Shown: positions 49,201 to 62,214 of the stretch, in pieces
Position numbering within the stretch: position 1 is the first letter of the stretch
Layout of the letters: each line of letters opens with the position of its first letter
Source: Albula goreensis
Taxonomy: Eukaryota; Chordata; Actinopteri; Albuliformes; Albulidae
Reading direction: 5' to 3'
DNA length: 64,000 nucleotides
NCBI GenBank assembly: GCA_022829145.1
Contig: CM040747.1
Coordinates: 32,566,052-32,630,051 of the forward strand
Made by a program: the position numbers and the translations under genes
The notes under the pieces: generated by a model
The model's database searches: none
What the model was told of the DNA's origin: nothing
Seen by the model: the letters and a program-made list of their open reading frames with translations, nothing else

Positions 49201-51549
49201 GAAAACGGTTTGATAGATGTTTGTTTGATTAATGTTCCCGGTCTCTCATCTGGAGTTTCTATTATTAGAGGACAAATGCAGAGGGCGGCCTCGTCACACG
49301 CCTGTTCATATCAGCCTAGAAATTGTGAGTGGCCAGTGGAAACACTTTAAAATAACTTTTAGTGAGTTACTCCTCTGTCTCCATGTCTGTCTCTCTCTTT
49401 CTGCCGTATTCATACATGCCCATTCACTGCACAAATATGCACGTGAGCATGTGCACACGTGCATGCATGCCACGCGCACGTGCATTTTTACTGTGTAGTC
49501 GTTTAGCAAATGCTGTTAATTCAACGTGACGTATAAGAAATGCATAAGTTCCTCAACAAACTTTCCTATGCATGCAAAAACACCCTTGCCCATGCACAAA
49601 TGCACCAATGCACACAGCCATGCATGCAATGCACATGCATGCAGACACACACATCATGGGTCATGGCCCTGCTCTGAGCAGCTGCGAGGGACAGAGAAGT
49701 GCCCCCACCACCACCCCAGAGCCCTTCTGTAACTCGCTTGTCACTCCTTTGTCCCATCAGCTGTGCTGTCAGTCATCGGTCATCTGCGCTGTCGGTCCCA
49801 TGCGGTGAGCCCGTCAGGTGGTCGTCACTTAGCCAACAGACAGGGGCGCCACTACAGCAGCCACCTGCAGTGTGTTACGTTGCATTCACGCCTGTCTGTC
49901 TCCCCTTTTATCGTGACTCCGAAGACGCGTCATGATAAACGGCCAAAAATAGTTAGCCCGGCACTGCTGCACTATTGTTACGTCGTGCTTTGTGCGTCTG
50001 CCCTAACACCGGAATGTCAACAATTTCTTCCTCAGCTGAGCCGCTCCAAAGACTTTTCTTTTTAGCAGACTCTGCTTGGCACTCTCTCTGCTACACAGAT
50101 GGGTTGTATCTAATGGCTCCGCAACGGTCTGTCGTCGCTCAGCCTCACACCACAGGAACTCGGATAACTTCTGTCCGTGCGAACCACCTGGCCCAGATAC
50201 TCCTCTGAAAGAAGCAGAACATCACTGTTAATAATTCCACTTCCTCAACTGGAAGAGTAATTAGCTAACCGCTAATTAATCATCATTCAGTAGCTGTCAT
50301 CGCACACATCAGGTGACTCAACTCAACACTGCCTTGACTGAGTCGTTTATTTATCCATACACATACACCCACGCTGTCTCTTGATATATGCTCCCGTGAC
50401 ACGGAAATTGTGCGGAAAAGACTTGTGTTCAATCAGTTGACATTGACACCATGAGTTCAAGCCCTGGAAATAGAGACAGCACGATAATGGAATTATGTGA
50501 GCAAAAATAGGTGACGCTTCCAAATACGCGGGAAGGTTGTCATATGATGGATTGTAGTTTTATGACTACGTTGGGCGACAGACATTCTTTGGAGTGATTG
50601 AAAAATATGTATCATCATCAATGCAGACAGAATCAGCATTCAACCCACCGATAGCTACTGTAAATGAAACACAATTAATGTCATCAGTACGGAAATACAG
50701 GCTGCAATTCTCACTTCTTTTTTCCCAATAAATCTTTCAGAGGCATCCCACTCGTCACAAAGGTTTTTCAGTCTGGAGCAGTAGAGTTTGTCATGTTCTT
50801 TAACTTCACCATAAGCGTTCTGTACCCATTCACTTGTGTCTGGTATTGTTGCAGTTTCCAAAAAGCAATACCAATACCACTCCACCCCCCATCACCACAC
50901 ACACATTCACACACACACTTGAGAAGCACAGACTCAGTCATGACACCATTCACACAAACTGTCATTTCCATTACAAATCCTAGAATTCTTTGCCATCATC
51001 CAAAATCATAGCCATGTCAGAGATATCCAGCTCTGTGACGTGTTTCGGTATGCTCACAGAGCTACACCTTGCTCGGTGGCAGCGCTGGTGTGTGTGCCAA
51101 CAATTACCACCCAGGGGAAGCTAAGCCGCTGTCAGAAGTGATGCCGTTGGGACAGTAGGAGGTCGTCTTCCCTTGGGACCAAATAATTCCTGGTGCCCAA
51201 ATGCCGTGACAGGGACATCATACTGTAAGTGCCATCACTTTTCAGGTGAGATCTTCGTCCCTGACTGAGTTCTTGATTTACATGGAATTCATTTTAAAAA
51301 GTAGGGAGTCTGCCTATGGGTAACGTAATCATCCACTCCCTTTAAAAACTCAGCCATAGCGGGGGTTCTGGTGCAAAGTTTCTGCTATGAGTCACCCAGG
51401 TGGTTACAACACATAGGTGGTTGCTGATGTGAGTTTCTGCCCTCTATTGCATGGAAATGAAGAACAGAGGCATATAAATGCAACACATTTTCACCATCCT
51501 CAGCTTGTCATCCACTAATTAATATTTCCATGCTAGTTTTTCTTTGTAT
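43291..51549. other. Intergenic DNA upstream of JDP2
   Basis: No recognisable gene. The reading frames at 45251-45523 (minus) and 45852-46184 (plus) have no identifiable domain. It contains a TAATAG-type hexanucleotide repeat at 47338-47460 and a tRNA-like fragment near 50400-50475. In mammals FOS lies on this side of JDP2, but it is not in the window. Confidence 0.6.
47338..47460 (+). repeat. (TAATAG)n hexanucleotide repeat
   Basis: About 20 hexamer units, with a variant GATAGT block in the middle. The alternating Ile-Thr and Val-Ile open frames over it are repeat artefacts. Confidence 0.93.
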
Positions 51550-51557
51550 AAGCACAA

Positions 51558-52000
51558 CTTTTGATACAGTCAAAAATACAAGCCTTCTGTCATGACTCCA
51601 TGACAACCGATTGTTTAACTACTGTTCGGACTTGGTTTCAGTCTGACCTCTCCGACAGACCTCACTTTGAGAAAATGGGCAATCACAATCCACAACTGGC
51701 CTTGTTACCACAGGTGACCCACAAGGGTCAGTTCTGGGTCTGGTTTTGTTCTCCATTTGCACAATAACCCCATCCACCATTTTCTAAAGATAGAGCATCA
51801 GCTATCACTTCTATGCTGACAGCATACAGATCTATATTAGCATTTCCCCAGAGCTACTTCCTCTTGTATCGCCCCATCACCAATGACAGACCAATGATTT
51901 TAGCCTGTCTCCTTATGTATTGAAATAGCCTGCCTTTTCCACATTAGTAAAAATCTGAGTGTGTTTTCAGACTCTTAGATGTCACATGTAAACTATTTTT
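51558..52000 (+). mobile_element. L2/CR1-like LINE reverse transcriptase fragment, 5' piece
   Basis: The plus strand encodes, across frame changes, TVRTWFQSDLSDRPHF, then TGDPQGSVLGLVLFSI (RT motif with PQGSVLGP-type core) and YHFYADSIQIYISIS (the YADD catalytic motif, decayed to YADS). This order is typical of L2/CR1-group LINEs. The element is old: several frameshifts and a changed catalytic Asp. Its continuation is at 62215, beyond a later insertion. The 5' end is not visible. Confidence 0.75.
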
Positions 52001-52538
52001 GTCAGAACTCAGAGGGACCCAAGCGCAGACGAAGATACGTAATAAACCAGGGTTTATTGAGCAGCCAAAAACAAAGTCCACAAATCCAAAATCAAAGTCG
52101 TGAATCAGGCAGAGGTCAAAACCAGAGAGACTCGGCAAAAGTACAGAAACACAATCCAGGGTGGTAGTCAAAAACAGGCAAAGAGTTCGTAACAGGCAGG
52201 CTCAGCAAAGGTACAAAATCACAAGGCGAAGAATCAAAACCAAAAAAACAGACAGGGTAATAACAGGCAGGCAGATCAGAAACAGAAAGGCTTGTTGCGC
52301 AACAGGTACTAAACACACTGAGACGAACTCGCACAGAACACACACAAGACAGGGTTTAAATGCACAGACTAACGAGCCAACGAGACACAGGTGCACAATA
52401 GGGCAGGTGAAACAAATGGGTAATCAAACAGGGAAGGTAACAAGGAGGGCGGAGCAGACACAAGGGGGAATGAAAACAAAAGCACATGGACAGGGAAAAA
52501 CAAAAACAAAAACACAGCATCAGACAGTATTACTGACA
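52001..52538 (-). repeat. LTR 1 (3' LTR of the array)
   Basis: 538 bp, bounded by TGTCAG and CTGACA. It is adjacent to a G-rich polypurine tract (GGGGGG on the element strand) inside 52539-52550. It is slightly more diverged from LTRs 2 and 3 than they are from each other. Confidence 0.93.
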
Positions 52539-55500
52539 GTACCCCCCGACCGCCTCTTGGCGGTCTAGCAGGTGCATCAGGATGCTGCCGGTGAAAGTCA
52601 GTAATGAGGGAGGGGTCGAGAATGTCCCAGGCGGGACCCAGCAGCGTTCCTCAGGCCCGTAGCCCTCCCAGTCCACCAGGTATTGCAGACCTCTGCCGCG
52701 CCGACGGACCTTCAGCAAGCGGCGCACAGTGTACGCCTCGGAGCCCTCGATGAGACGCGGGGGAGGAGGCGCCTTAGGGGGTGGGCACAGGGGACTGCGG
52801 CGGACCGGTTTGATGCAGGAGACGTGGAAAGTAGGGTGGATGCGGCGGAGGGGGGGAGGCAGCTGGAGGCGGACGGCCACAGGACTGATGACCTTGGTGA
52901 TGGGGAAGGGACCGATGAACCGGGGAGCCAACTTCCGAGAGTCAACCTTGAGAGGCAGGTCACGGGTGGAAAGCCAGACCCGCTGGCCCTGGAGGTAACG
53001 CTTGCAGAGCCTTGGAGCGCCGACGGTCAGCCGCCTTCTTGATGTGGGCTGACGCCCGCAGCAGTGCCGTCCGAGCCCTCCTCCCAGGTGCGGCGGCATC
53101 TCCGGATGAAGGCAGCTGCAGATGGAACACTCACCTCCTCCTCCTGGGATGGGAACAGGGGGGGGGTTGGTACCCGAGGCAGCAGTGGAAGGGTGACAGA
53201 CCCGTGGGAGGAGGAGGAGGAGTTGACGAGTATTCGACCCATGGCAGCTGCCGACTCCAAGAGGAGGCGTCCCTGGAGACAAGACATCGCAGCACCGTCT
53301 CAAGTTGTTGATTAGCCCGCTCGGTCTGGCCGTTAGTCTGGGGTGAAAACCTGAGGACAGGTTAGCAGAGGCACCAATCAAAGTACAAAATGACCTCCAA
53401 AATTGAGAAGTGAACTGGGGCCCCCTATCTGACACCACCTCCAAAGGAAGCCCATGCAGTCTAAAAAACGTGAGCCACCAGGAGCTCAGCAGTTTCCTTA
53501 GCAGAGGTAATTTAGGAAGGGCAATGAAATGTACGGCTTTAGAGAAACGGTCCACGACCGTGAGGATGGCGGTGTTACCGTCAGAAAGGGCAAACCAGTG
53601 ACAAAGTCCAGTGCGATGTGCGACCAGGGCCTCTGAGGGACCGGTAGAGGGCGCAACAGGCCAGCAGGAGAACTGGTGGAGGGCTTGTTCCGGGCGCAGA
53701 CCGAGCAGGCAGAGACAAAGCTGTGGACGTCCTCCTTCATGTCAGGCCACCAGAAGCGTTGTTTGAGCAGAGCCATGGTGCGTCTTACTCCCGGATGACA
53801 GGCTAGCTTGGAGGAGTGTCCCCACTGCAGCACCTGGGAACGGACACACTGAGGAACGAACAGACAATTAGTCGGACAGGCACTGGGAGCAGACTCACCA
53901 CCGAGGGCAGTGCGGACCACCGACTCAATGTCCCACCGCGCAGCCGCTACCCAGCAGCGATCAGGCAGGATGGAACCCTTCTCAGGAGAGCTCTCCGGTG
54001 AGGCATGTAGACGTGAGAGGGCATCAGGTTTGGCATTCTTAGAGCCCGGGCGATAGGAGAGGAGAAGTTGAAACGGGCGAAGAACAGGGACCAGCGTGCC
54101 TGACGAGAATTAAGCCGTTTGGCAGAACGAAGATATTCTAGGTTTTGTGGTCCGTCCACACCAGAAAGGGATCCTTCGTTCCCTCTAGCCAGTGCCTCCA
54201 CTCCTCTAATGCCAGCTTGACCGCCAAGAGCTCCCGGTCACCAATGTCATTATTCCGTTCAGCAGAAGACAGTCTGCGGGAGAAAAAGGCACAAGGGTGA
54301 AGCTTGGCATCCTGACTGGACACTTGAGAGAGAACGCCCCCACCCCTACGTCCGAGGCATCCACCTCCACCACGAACTGACGGGCAGGATCAGGCTGGAC
54401 CAGAATAGGAGCGGAAGTGAAACGCCTCTTGAGTTCATGGAATGCCACCTCCGCTGCCGGGGACCAGGAGAACCTAGTGGTGGAGGAAGTGAGAGAGGTC
54501 AATGGGGCCGCCACCATACTGTAATTCCGGATGAATCTTCGATAGAAGTTCGCAAATCCCAGAAACCGCTGCAACTCTCTGCGGGACGTTGGTAGCGGCC
54601 AGTCCACTACAGCTTGTACCTTCTTCGCATCCATCTGGACTCCCCCCGCTGAAACCACATACCCCAGGAAAGACAGTGTCCTTGTGAAAATCACATTTTT
54701 CTGCCTTGACAAATAAGTTGTTCTCCAGGAGTCTCTGCAGGACCTGGCGGACGTGGACAGGAGTGTTCGGCAGGGGACCGGGAGAACACCAGATATCGTC
54801 CTCTAGGTACACGTAGATGAACCGCCCCAGCATGTCACGCAGAACATCATTAACCAACGCCTGGAAGACAGATGGGGAATTAGTAAGGCCAAACGGCATA
54901 ACCAGATATTCGTAATGGCCAGTGGGGGTGTTGAAAGCCGTCTTCCACTCATCGCCTTCGCGGATCCGGACCAGGTGATAGGCGTTGCGCAGGTCAAGCT
55001 TGGTAAAGATGGATGCACCCTGCAGAGACTCAAAAGCTGTAGACATTAATGGCAAAGGATAACGATTCTTAACAGTGATGCTATTGAGACCCCTGTAGTC
55101 GATGCACGGGCGCAGTGAGCCATCCTTCTTCCCCACGAAGAAAAACCCTGTCCCTGCTGGGGGACGATGAGGGCGGATGATACCTGCTGCCAGGGAGTCC
55201 TGAATGTACCTCTCCATGGCCTGCGTCTCAGGGCGACAGAGAAAAAGGCGACCTCTGGGAGGCGTGGTCCCGGCAGCAGCAGCTCAATGGCACAGTCATA
55301 TGGCCGATGGGGAGGCAAAGAGGCGGCTCGGGATTTGCTGAACACTCCTCTCAGGTCCATGTATTCCGGAGGGACATTAGACAGGTCAGGGAGCTCCTCA
55401 GGAGTCTGGCGGTTAGTAGTAACAGGAACTTGGGCATCTCGGAGACAGTGATTCAGGCAGTAGGCACTCCACTCCATTACCCTGTTGTTAGTCCAGTCCA

Positions 55501-56843
55501 CCCACGGGTTGTGCCGGCTAAGCCAAGGATATCCTAGTACAAGGGAAGCCTGCGGGGTATCAAGTATGTACAGGGTGAGTTCCTCCCTGTGGTTGCCCGA
55601 CATGAGCAGACTCACCGGTGGCGTCACGTGGGTGATGCGGGTCAGGGGTCTCCCTGTGATGGCAAGGACCTCCAGCGCCGTCTGCAGTGGGAGTCGTGGA
55701 AGGTGGAGCTGGGCAGCCAGGGAGGCATCAATGAAGTTTCCATCGGCTCCAGAATCGATCAGGACAGAGACCACCTGTGAGAATCCATTAACAGACAGAG
55801 TAGCCGACAGTAGAGGTCTGATGGTGGGGGATTTCAGAAGGGGAGTAAACTTCAGTGTTAATTCCCCTGCTACAGGTGAGTGTTGGCCCTTTAGGGGACA
55901 GGTGGATATGAAGTGTCCCAAGTTACCGCAGTACAGACAGGAGCGGGTGAGAATACGTCTCTGTCTCTCAGCGGGAGTCAGACGGGTGTGGTTTACTGGC
56001 CTGGGCTCTTGAACTTGGACAGCAGAAACGGGTGATTTAGAGACCACAGCAGAGGACTCACCGCTCCATCGCTGTTGCGGGGTGACCCTCCTGGTTCGCT
56101 CCCTGCGGCGATCGGTCAATCTCCCATCGATGCGGATGGCCAGTTCCACGAGGGCCTCAAAACCCCTTGGTAGTTCACAGGTGACCAGCTCATCCTTTAC
56201 CTCCTCCGACAGCCCTTGAAGGAAGGCATCGACCTGGGCTTCCTCGTTCCATCCACTTGAAGCGGCCAGTGTACGAAAGTTGATGGCGAAGTCTGAGACT
56301 GAACCCCCTTCCTGAACCTGGAGCAGTTCTTGCGCCGCCTCATGACCACCCGGGACCGATCAAACACTTTCCTCATTTCTTCACAGAAGGTGGGGTAAGT
56401 GGAGCAGACAGGTGAGTGAGCGTCCCAGACCGCCGTCCCCCATTCTCTGGCACGACCGGAGAGGAGTGTGATGATGTAGGCAATCTTCGATCTGTCTGTG
56501 GGGAACCTGGAGGGCTGTAGCTCAAAGACCAGGGAGCACTGAGAGAGGAAGGAGCGGCAGGTCCTTGGCTCTCCCGCGTAGGTCTCAGGAGGTGGCAACT
56601 GGGGTTCTCTTTCAGGTGGGAAGCGGCGGGCAGGGATGGGGAGTCGGGTCAGCGGAAGCTGTTCGGGTCGGTCGGAGCAGTTGAAGCTGGTCGAACAGGT
56701 TGTTAAGGCTGACAGCTAAACTCCTCAGGGTTGCATGAACAGTGTTCAGCTGGGACTGATGCCTGCCGAGAGCAACCCCTTGCTGGTCCAAAGGGCCTGA
56801 TACTGGCTGCAGTCTGCTGGATCCATTCTTGGCGAGTTCGTAC
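52539..56843 (-). mobile_element. Internal region of chromovirus copy 1 (broken)
   Basis: Approximate domain positions, from the element 5' end at the right: gag about 56830-56000, zinc knuckle (CLYCGNLGHFISTC) near 55900-55950, protease (DSGADG) near 55750, reverse transcriptase about 55200-54550, RNase H about 54450-54050, integrase about 53900-52950 with an HHCC-type zinc region and a GPF-type module, chromodomain about 52750-52580. A fossil copy with about ten interruptions of its reading frames, nearly identical to copy 2. Confidence 0.9.
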
Positions 56844-57380
56844 TGTCAGAACTCAGAGGACCCAAGCGCAGACGAAGATACGTAATAAACCAGGGTTTAT
56901 TGAGCAGCCAAAAACAAAGTCCACAAATCCAAAATCAAAGTCGTGAATCAGGCAGAGGTCAAAACCAGAGAGACTCGGCAAAAGTACAGAAACACAATCC
57001 AGGGTGGTAGTCAAAAACAGGCAAAGAGTTCGTAACAGGCAGGCTCAGCAAAGGTACAAAATCACAAGGCGAAGAATCAAAACCAAAAAACAGACAGGGT
57101 AATAACAGGCAGGCAGATCAGAAACAGAAAGGCTTGTAGCGCAACAGGTACTAAACACACTGAGACGAACTCGCACAGAACAAACACAAGACAGGGTTTA
57201 AATGCACAGACTAACGAGCCAACGAGACACAGGTGCACAATAGGGCAGGTGAAACAAATGGGTAATCAAACAGGGAAGGTAACAAGGAGGGCGGGGCAGA
57301 CACAAGGGGGAATGAAAACAAAAGCACATGGACAGGGAAAAACAAAAACAAAAACACAGCATCAGACAGTATTACTGACA
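56844..57380 (-). repeat. LTR 2 (shared middle LTR)
   Basis: 537 bp. It abuts the primer-binding site of copy 1 on the left and the polypurine tract of copy 2 on the right, so it serves as 5' LTR of copy 1 and 3' LTR of copy 2. Confidence 0.93.
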
Positions 57381-60300
57381 GTACCCCCTACGACCGCCTC
57401 TTGGCGGTCTAGCAGGTGCATCAGGATGCTGCCGGTGAAAGTCAGTAATGAGGGAGGGGTCGAGAATGTCCCGAGCCGGGACCCAGCAGCGTTCCTCAGG
57501 CCCGTAGCCCTCCCAGTCCACCAGGTATTGCAGACCTCTGCCGCGCCGACGGACCTTCAGCAAGCGGCGCACAGTGTACGCCTCGGAGCCCTCGATGAGG
57601 CGGGGAGGAGGCGCCTTAGGGGGTGGGCACAGGGGACTGCGGCGGACCGGTTTGATGCAGGAGACGTGGAAAGTAGGGTGGATGCGGCGGAGGGGGGGAG
57701 GCAGCTGGAGGCGGACGGCCACAGGACTGATGACCTTGGTGATGGGGAAGGGACCGATGAACCGGGGAGCCAACTTCCGAGAGTCAACCTTGAGAGGCAG
57801 GTCACGGGTGGAAAGCCAGACCCGCTGGCCCTGGAAGTAACGCAGAGCCTTGGAGCGCCGGACGGTCAGCCGCCTTCTTGATGTGGGCTGACGCCCGCAG
57901 CAGTGCCGTCGAGCCCTCCTCCAGGTGCGGCGGCATCTCCGGATGAAGGCAGCTGCAGATGGAACACTCACCTCCTCCTCCTGGGATGGGAACAGGGGGT
58001 TGGTACCCGAGGCAGCAGTGGAAGGGTGACAGACCCGTGGAGGAGGAGGTGAGTGTTGACCGAGTATTCGACCCATGGCAGCTGCCGACTCCAAGAGGAG
58101 GCGTCCCTGGAGACAAGACATCGCAGCACCGTCTCAAGTTGTTGATTAGCCCGCTCGGTCTGGCCGTTAGTCTGGGGGTGAAAAACCTGAGGACAGGTTA
58201 GCAGAGGCACCAATCAAAGTACAAAATGACCTCCAAAATTGAGAAGTGAACTGGGGCCCCTATCTGACACCACCTCCAAAGGAAGCCCATGCAGTCTAAA
58301 AACGTGAGCCACCAGGAGCTCAGCAGTTTCCTTAGCAGAGGGTAATTTAGGAAGGGCAATGAAATGTACGGCTTTAGAGAAAACGGTCCACGACCGTGAG
58401 GATGGCGGTGTTACCGTCAGAAGGGGGCAAACCAGTGACAAAGTCCAGTGCGATGTGCGACCAGGGCCTCTGAGGACCGGTAGAGGCGCAACAGGCCAGC
58501 AGGAGAACTGGTGGAGGGCTTGTTCCGGGCGCAGACTGAGCAGGCAGAGACAAAGCTGTGGACGTCCTCCTTCATGTCAGGCCACCAGAAGCGTTGTTTG
58601 AGCAGAGCCATGGTGCGTCTTACTCCCGGATGACAGGCTAGCTTGGAGGAGTGTCCCCACTGCAGCACCTGGGAACGGACACACTGAGGAACGAACAGAC
58701 AATTAGTCGGACAGGCACTGGGAGCAGACTCACCACCGAGGGCAGTGCGGACCACCGACTCAATGTCCCACCGCGCAGCCGCTACCCAGCAGCGATCAGG
58801 CAGGATGGAACCCTTCTCAGGAGAGCTCTCCGGTGAGGCATGTAGGCGTGAGAGGGCATCAGGTTTGGCATTCTTAGAGCCCGGGCGATAGGAGAGGGAG
58901 AAGTTGAAACGGGCGAAGAACAGGGACCAGCGTGCCTGACGAGAATTAAGCCGTTTGGCAGAACGAAGATATTCTAGGTTTTTGTGGTCCGTCCACACCA
59001 GGAAAGGGATCCTTCGTTCCCTCTAGCCAGTGCCTCCACTCCTCTAATGCCAGCTTGACCGCCAAGAGCTCCGGTCACCAATGTCATAATTCCGTTCAGC
59101 AGAAGACAGTCTGCGGGAGAAAAAGGCACAAGGGTGAAGCTTGGCATCCTGACTGGACACTTGAGAGAGAACCGCCCCCACCCCTACGTCCGAGGCATCC
59201 ACCTCCACCACAAACTGACGGGCAGGATCAGGCTGGACCAGAATAGGAGCGGAAGTGAAACGCCTCTTGAGTTCATGGAATGCCACCTCCGCTGCCGGGG
59301 ACCAGGAGAACCTAGTGGTGGAGGAAGTGAGAGAGGTCAATGGGGCCGCCACCATACTGTAATTCCGGATGAATCTTCGATAGAAGTTCGCAAATCCCAG
59401 AAACCGCTGCAACTCTCTGCGGGACGTTGGTAGCGGCCAGTCCACTACAGCTTGTACCTTCTTCGCATCCATCTGGACTCCCCCCGCTGAAACCACATAC
59501 CCCAGGAAAGACACAGTGTCCTTGTGAAAATCACATTTTTCTGCCTTGACAAATAAGTTGTTCTCCAGGAGTCTCTGCAGGACCTGGCGGACGTGACGGG
59601 AGTGTTCGGCAGGGGACCGGGAGAACACCAGAATATCGTCTAGGTACACGTAGATGAACCGCCCCAGCATGTCACGCAGAACATCATTAACCAACGCCTG
59701 GAAGACAGATGGGGAATTAGTAAGGCCAAACGGCATAACCAGATATTCGTAATGGCCAGTGGGGGTGTTGAAAGCCGTCTTCCACTCATCGCCCTCGCGG
59801 ATCCGGACCAGGTGATAGGCGTTGCGCAGGTCAAGCTTGGTAAAGATGGATGCACCCTGCAGAGACTCAAAAGCTGTAGACATTAATGGCAAAGGATAAC
59901 GATTCTTAACAGTGATGCTATTGAGACCCCTGTAGTCGATGCACGGGCGCAGTGAGCCATCCTTCTTCCCCACGAAGAAAAACCCTGCCCCTGCTGGGGA
60001 CGATGAGGGCGGATGATACCTGCTGCCAGGGAGTCCTGAATGTACCTCTCCATGGCCTGCGTCTCAGGGGGCGACAGAGAAAAAAGGCGACCTCTGGGAG
60101 GCGTGGTCCCCGGCAGCAGCTCAATGGCACAGTCATATGGCCGATGGGGAGGCAAAGGCGGCTCGGGATTTGCTGAACACTCCTCTCAGGTCCATGTATT
60201 CCGGAGGGACATTAGACAGGTCAGGAGCTCCTCAGGAGTCTGGCGGTTAGTAGTAACAGGAACTTGGGCATCTCGGAGACAGTGATTCAGGCAGTAGGCA

Positions 60301-61682
60301 CTCCACTCCATTACCCTGTTGTTAGTCCAGTCCACCCACGGGTTGTGCCGGCTAAGCCAAGGATATCCTAGTACAAGGGAAGCCTGCGGGGTATCAAGTA
60401 TGTACAGGGTGAGTTCCTCCCTGTGGTTGCCCGACATGAGCAGACTCACCGGTGGCGTCACGTGGGTGATGCGGGTCAGGGTCTCCCTGTGATGGCAAGG
60501 ACCTCCAGCGCCGTCTGCAGTGGGAGTCGTGGAAGGTGGAGCTGGGCAGCCAGGGGAGGCATCAATGAAGTGTCCATCGGCTCCAGAATCGATCAGGACA
60601 GAGACCACCTGTGAGAATCCATTAACAGACAGAGTAGCCGACAGTAGAGGTCTGATGGTGGGGGATTTCAGAAGGGAGTAAACTTCAGTGTTAATTCCCC
60701 TGCTACAGGTGAGTGTTGGCCCTTTAGGGGACAGGTGGATATGAAGTGTCCCAAGCTACCGCAGTACAGACAGGAGCGGGTGAGAATACGTCTCTGTCTC
60801 TCAGCGGGAGTCAGACGGGTGTGGTTTACTGGCCTGGGCTCTGGAACTTGAACAGCAGAAACGGGTGATTTAGAGACCCCAGCAGAGGACTCACCGCCTC
60901 CATCGCTGTTGCGGGGTGACCCTCCTGGTTCGCTCCCTGCGGAGATCGGTCAATCTCCCATCGATGCGGATGGCCAGTTCCACGAGGGCCTCAAACCCCT
61001 TGGTAGTTCACAGGTGACCAGCTCATCCTTTACCTCCTCCGACAGCCCTTGAAGGAAGGCATCGACCTGGGCTTCCTCGTTCCATCCACTTGAAGCGGCC
61101 AGTGTACGAAAGTTGATGGCGAAGTCTGAGACTGAACCCCCTTCCTGACGAACCTGGAGCAGTTCTTGCGCCGCCTCATGACCACTTCGGGACCGATCAA
61201 ACACTTTCCTCATTTCTTCACAGAAGGTGGGGTAAGTGGAGCAGACAGGTGAGTGAGCGTCCCAGACCGCCGTCCCCCATTCTCTGGCACGACCGGAGAG
61301 GAGTGTGATGATGTAGGCAATCTTCGATCTGTCTGTGGGAAACCTGGAGGGCTGTAGCTCAAAGACCAGGGAGCACTGAGAGAGGAAGGAGCGGCAGGTC
61401 CTTGGCTCTCCCGCGTAGGTCTCAGGAGGTGGCAACTGGGGTTCTCTTTCAGGTGGGGAAGCGACGGGCAGGGATGGGGAGTCGGGTCAGCGGAAGCTGT
61501 TCGGGTCGGTCGGAGCAGTTGAAGCTGGTCGAACAGGTTGTTAAGGCTGACAGCTAAACCCCTCAGGGTTGCATGAACAGTGTTCAGCTGGGACTGATGC
61601 CTGCCGAGAGCAACCCCTTGCTGGTCCAAAAGGGCCTGATACTGGCTGCAGTCTGCTGGATCCATTCTTGGCGAGTTCGTAC
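57381..61682 (-). mobile_element. Internal region of chromovirus copy 2 (broken)
   Basis: The same order as copy 1, about 4,840 bp further right: gag from about 61664, zinc knuckle near 60750, protease near 60590, reverse transcriptase about 59980-59400 with the YVYLDDIL catalytic motif, RNase H about 59290-58900, integrase about 58700-57700, chromodomain about 57590-57430 ([19 protein letters not shown]). About eight interruptions. The gag N-terminus begins MDPADCSQYQALLDQQG, some 18 bp from the LTR. Confidence 0.9.
61671..61680 (-). promoter_or_regulatory. Primer-binding site of chromovirus copy 2 (self-priming type)
   Basis: The element strand reads ACGAACTCGC two bases inside the LTR end. 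It is not tRNA-like (no TGG), but is perfectly complementary over 10 nt to GCGAGTTCGT on the element strand in the LTR (62005-62014). Self-priming is known for the Tf1/sushi group. The same site flanks LTR 2 at about 56832-56841. Confidence 0.65.
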
Positions 61683-62214
61683 TGTCAGAACTCAGAGGGA
61701 CCCAAGCGCAGACGAAGATACGTAATAAACCAGGGTTTATTGAGCAGCCAAAAACAAAGTCCACAAATCCAAAATCAAAGTCGTGAATCAGGCAGAGGTC
61801 AAAACCAGAGAGACTCGGCAAAAGTACAGAAACACAATCCAGGGTGGTAGTCAAAAACAGGCAAAGAGTTCGTAACAGGCAGGCTCAGCAAAGGTACAAA
61901 ATCACAAGGCGAAGAATCAAAACCAAAAAACAGACAGGGTAATAACAGGCAGGCAGATCAGAAACAGAAAGGCTTGTAGCGCAACAGGTACTAAACACAC
62001 TGAGACGAACTCGCACAGAACAAACACAAGACAGGGTTTAAATGCACAGACTAACGAGCCAACGAGACACAGGTGCACAATAGGGCAGGTGAAACAAATG
62101 GGTAATCAAACAGGGAAGGTAACAAGGAGGGCGGGGCAGACACAAGGGGGAATGAAAACAAAAGCACATGGACAGGGAAAAACAAAAACACAGCATCAGA
62201 CAGTATTACTGACA
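61683..62214 (-). repeat. LTR 3 (5' LTR of the array)
   Basis: 532 bp. On the element strand an ATTTAAA TATA-like box (62037-62043) lies 23-29 bp before the presumed RNA start GCGAGTTCGT (62014), and AATAAA hexamers lie further on (about 61736-61741). One short repeat unit is missing relative to LTR 2. Confidence 0.93.

Larger units (their letters stand above)
52001..62214 (-). mobile_element. Tandem Ty3/Gypsy chromovirus array (three LTRs, two internal regions), sushi-ichi-like
   Basis: Layout in plus coordinates: LTR 52001-52538, internal 52539-56843, LTR 56844-57380, internal 57381-61682, LTR 61683-62214; element sense is minus. The whole array is bounded by one 5-bp target duplication, ATTTT (51996-52000 and 62215-62219), and the middle LTR has no duplication of its own. 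Gag, zinc knuckle, protease, reverse transcriptase, RNase H, integrase and a C-terminal chromodomain are recognisable in both copies. The chromodomain and gene order mark a chromovirus of the fish sushi-ichi group. The LTRs differ by only a handful of changes, so the insertion is young. Both copies are broken, with roughly eight to ten interruptions each. Confidence 0.93.

Noticed and set aside
50400-50475. tRNA-derived SINE head (GAGTTCAAGCC B-box-like)
   Set aside because: Only a single short motif; body and ends could not be recognised.
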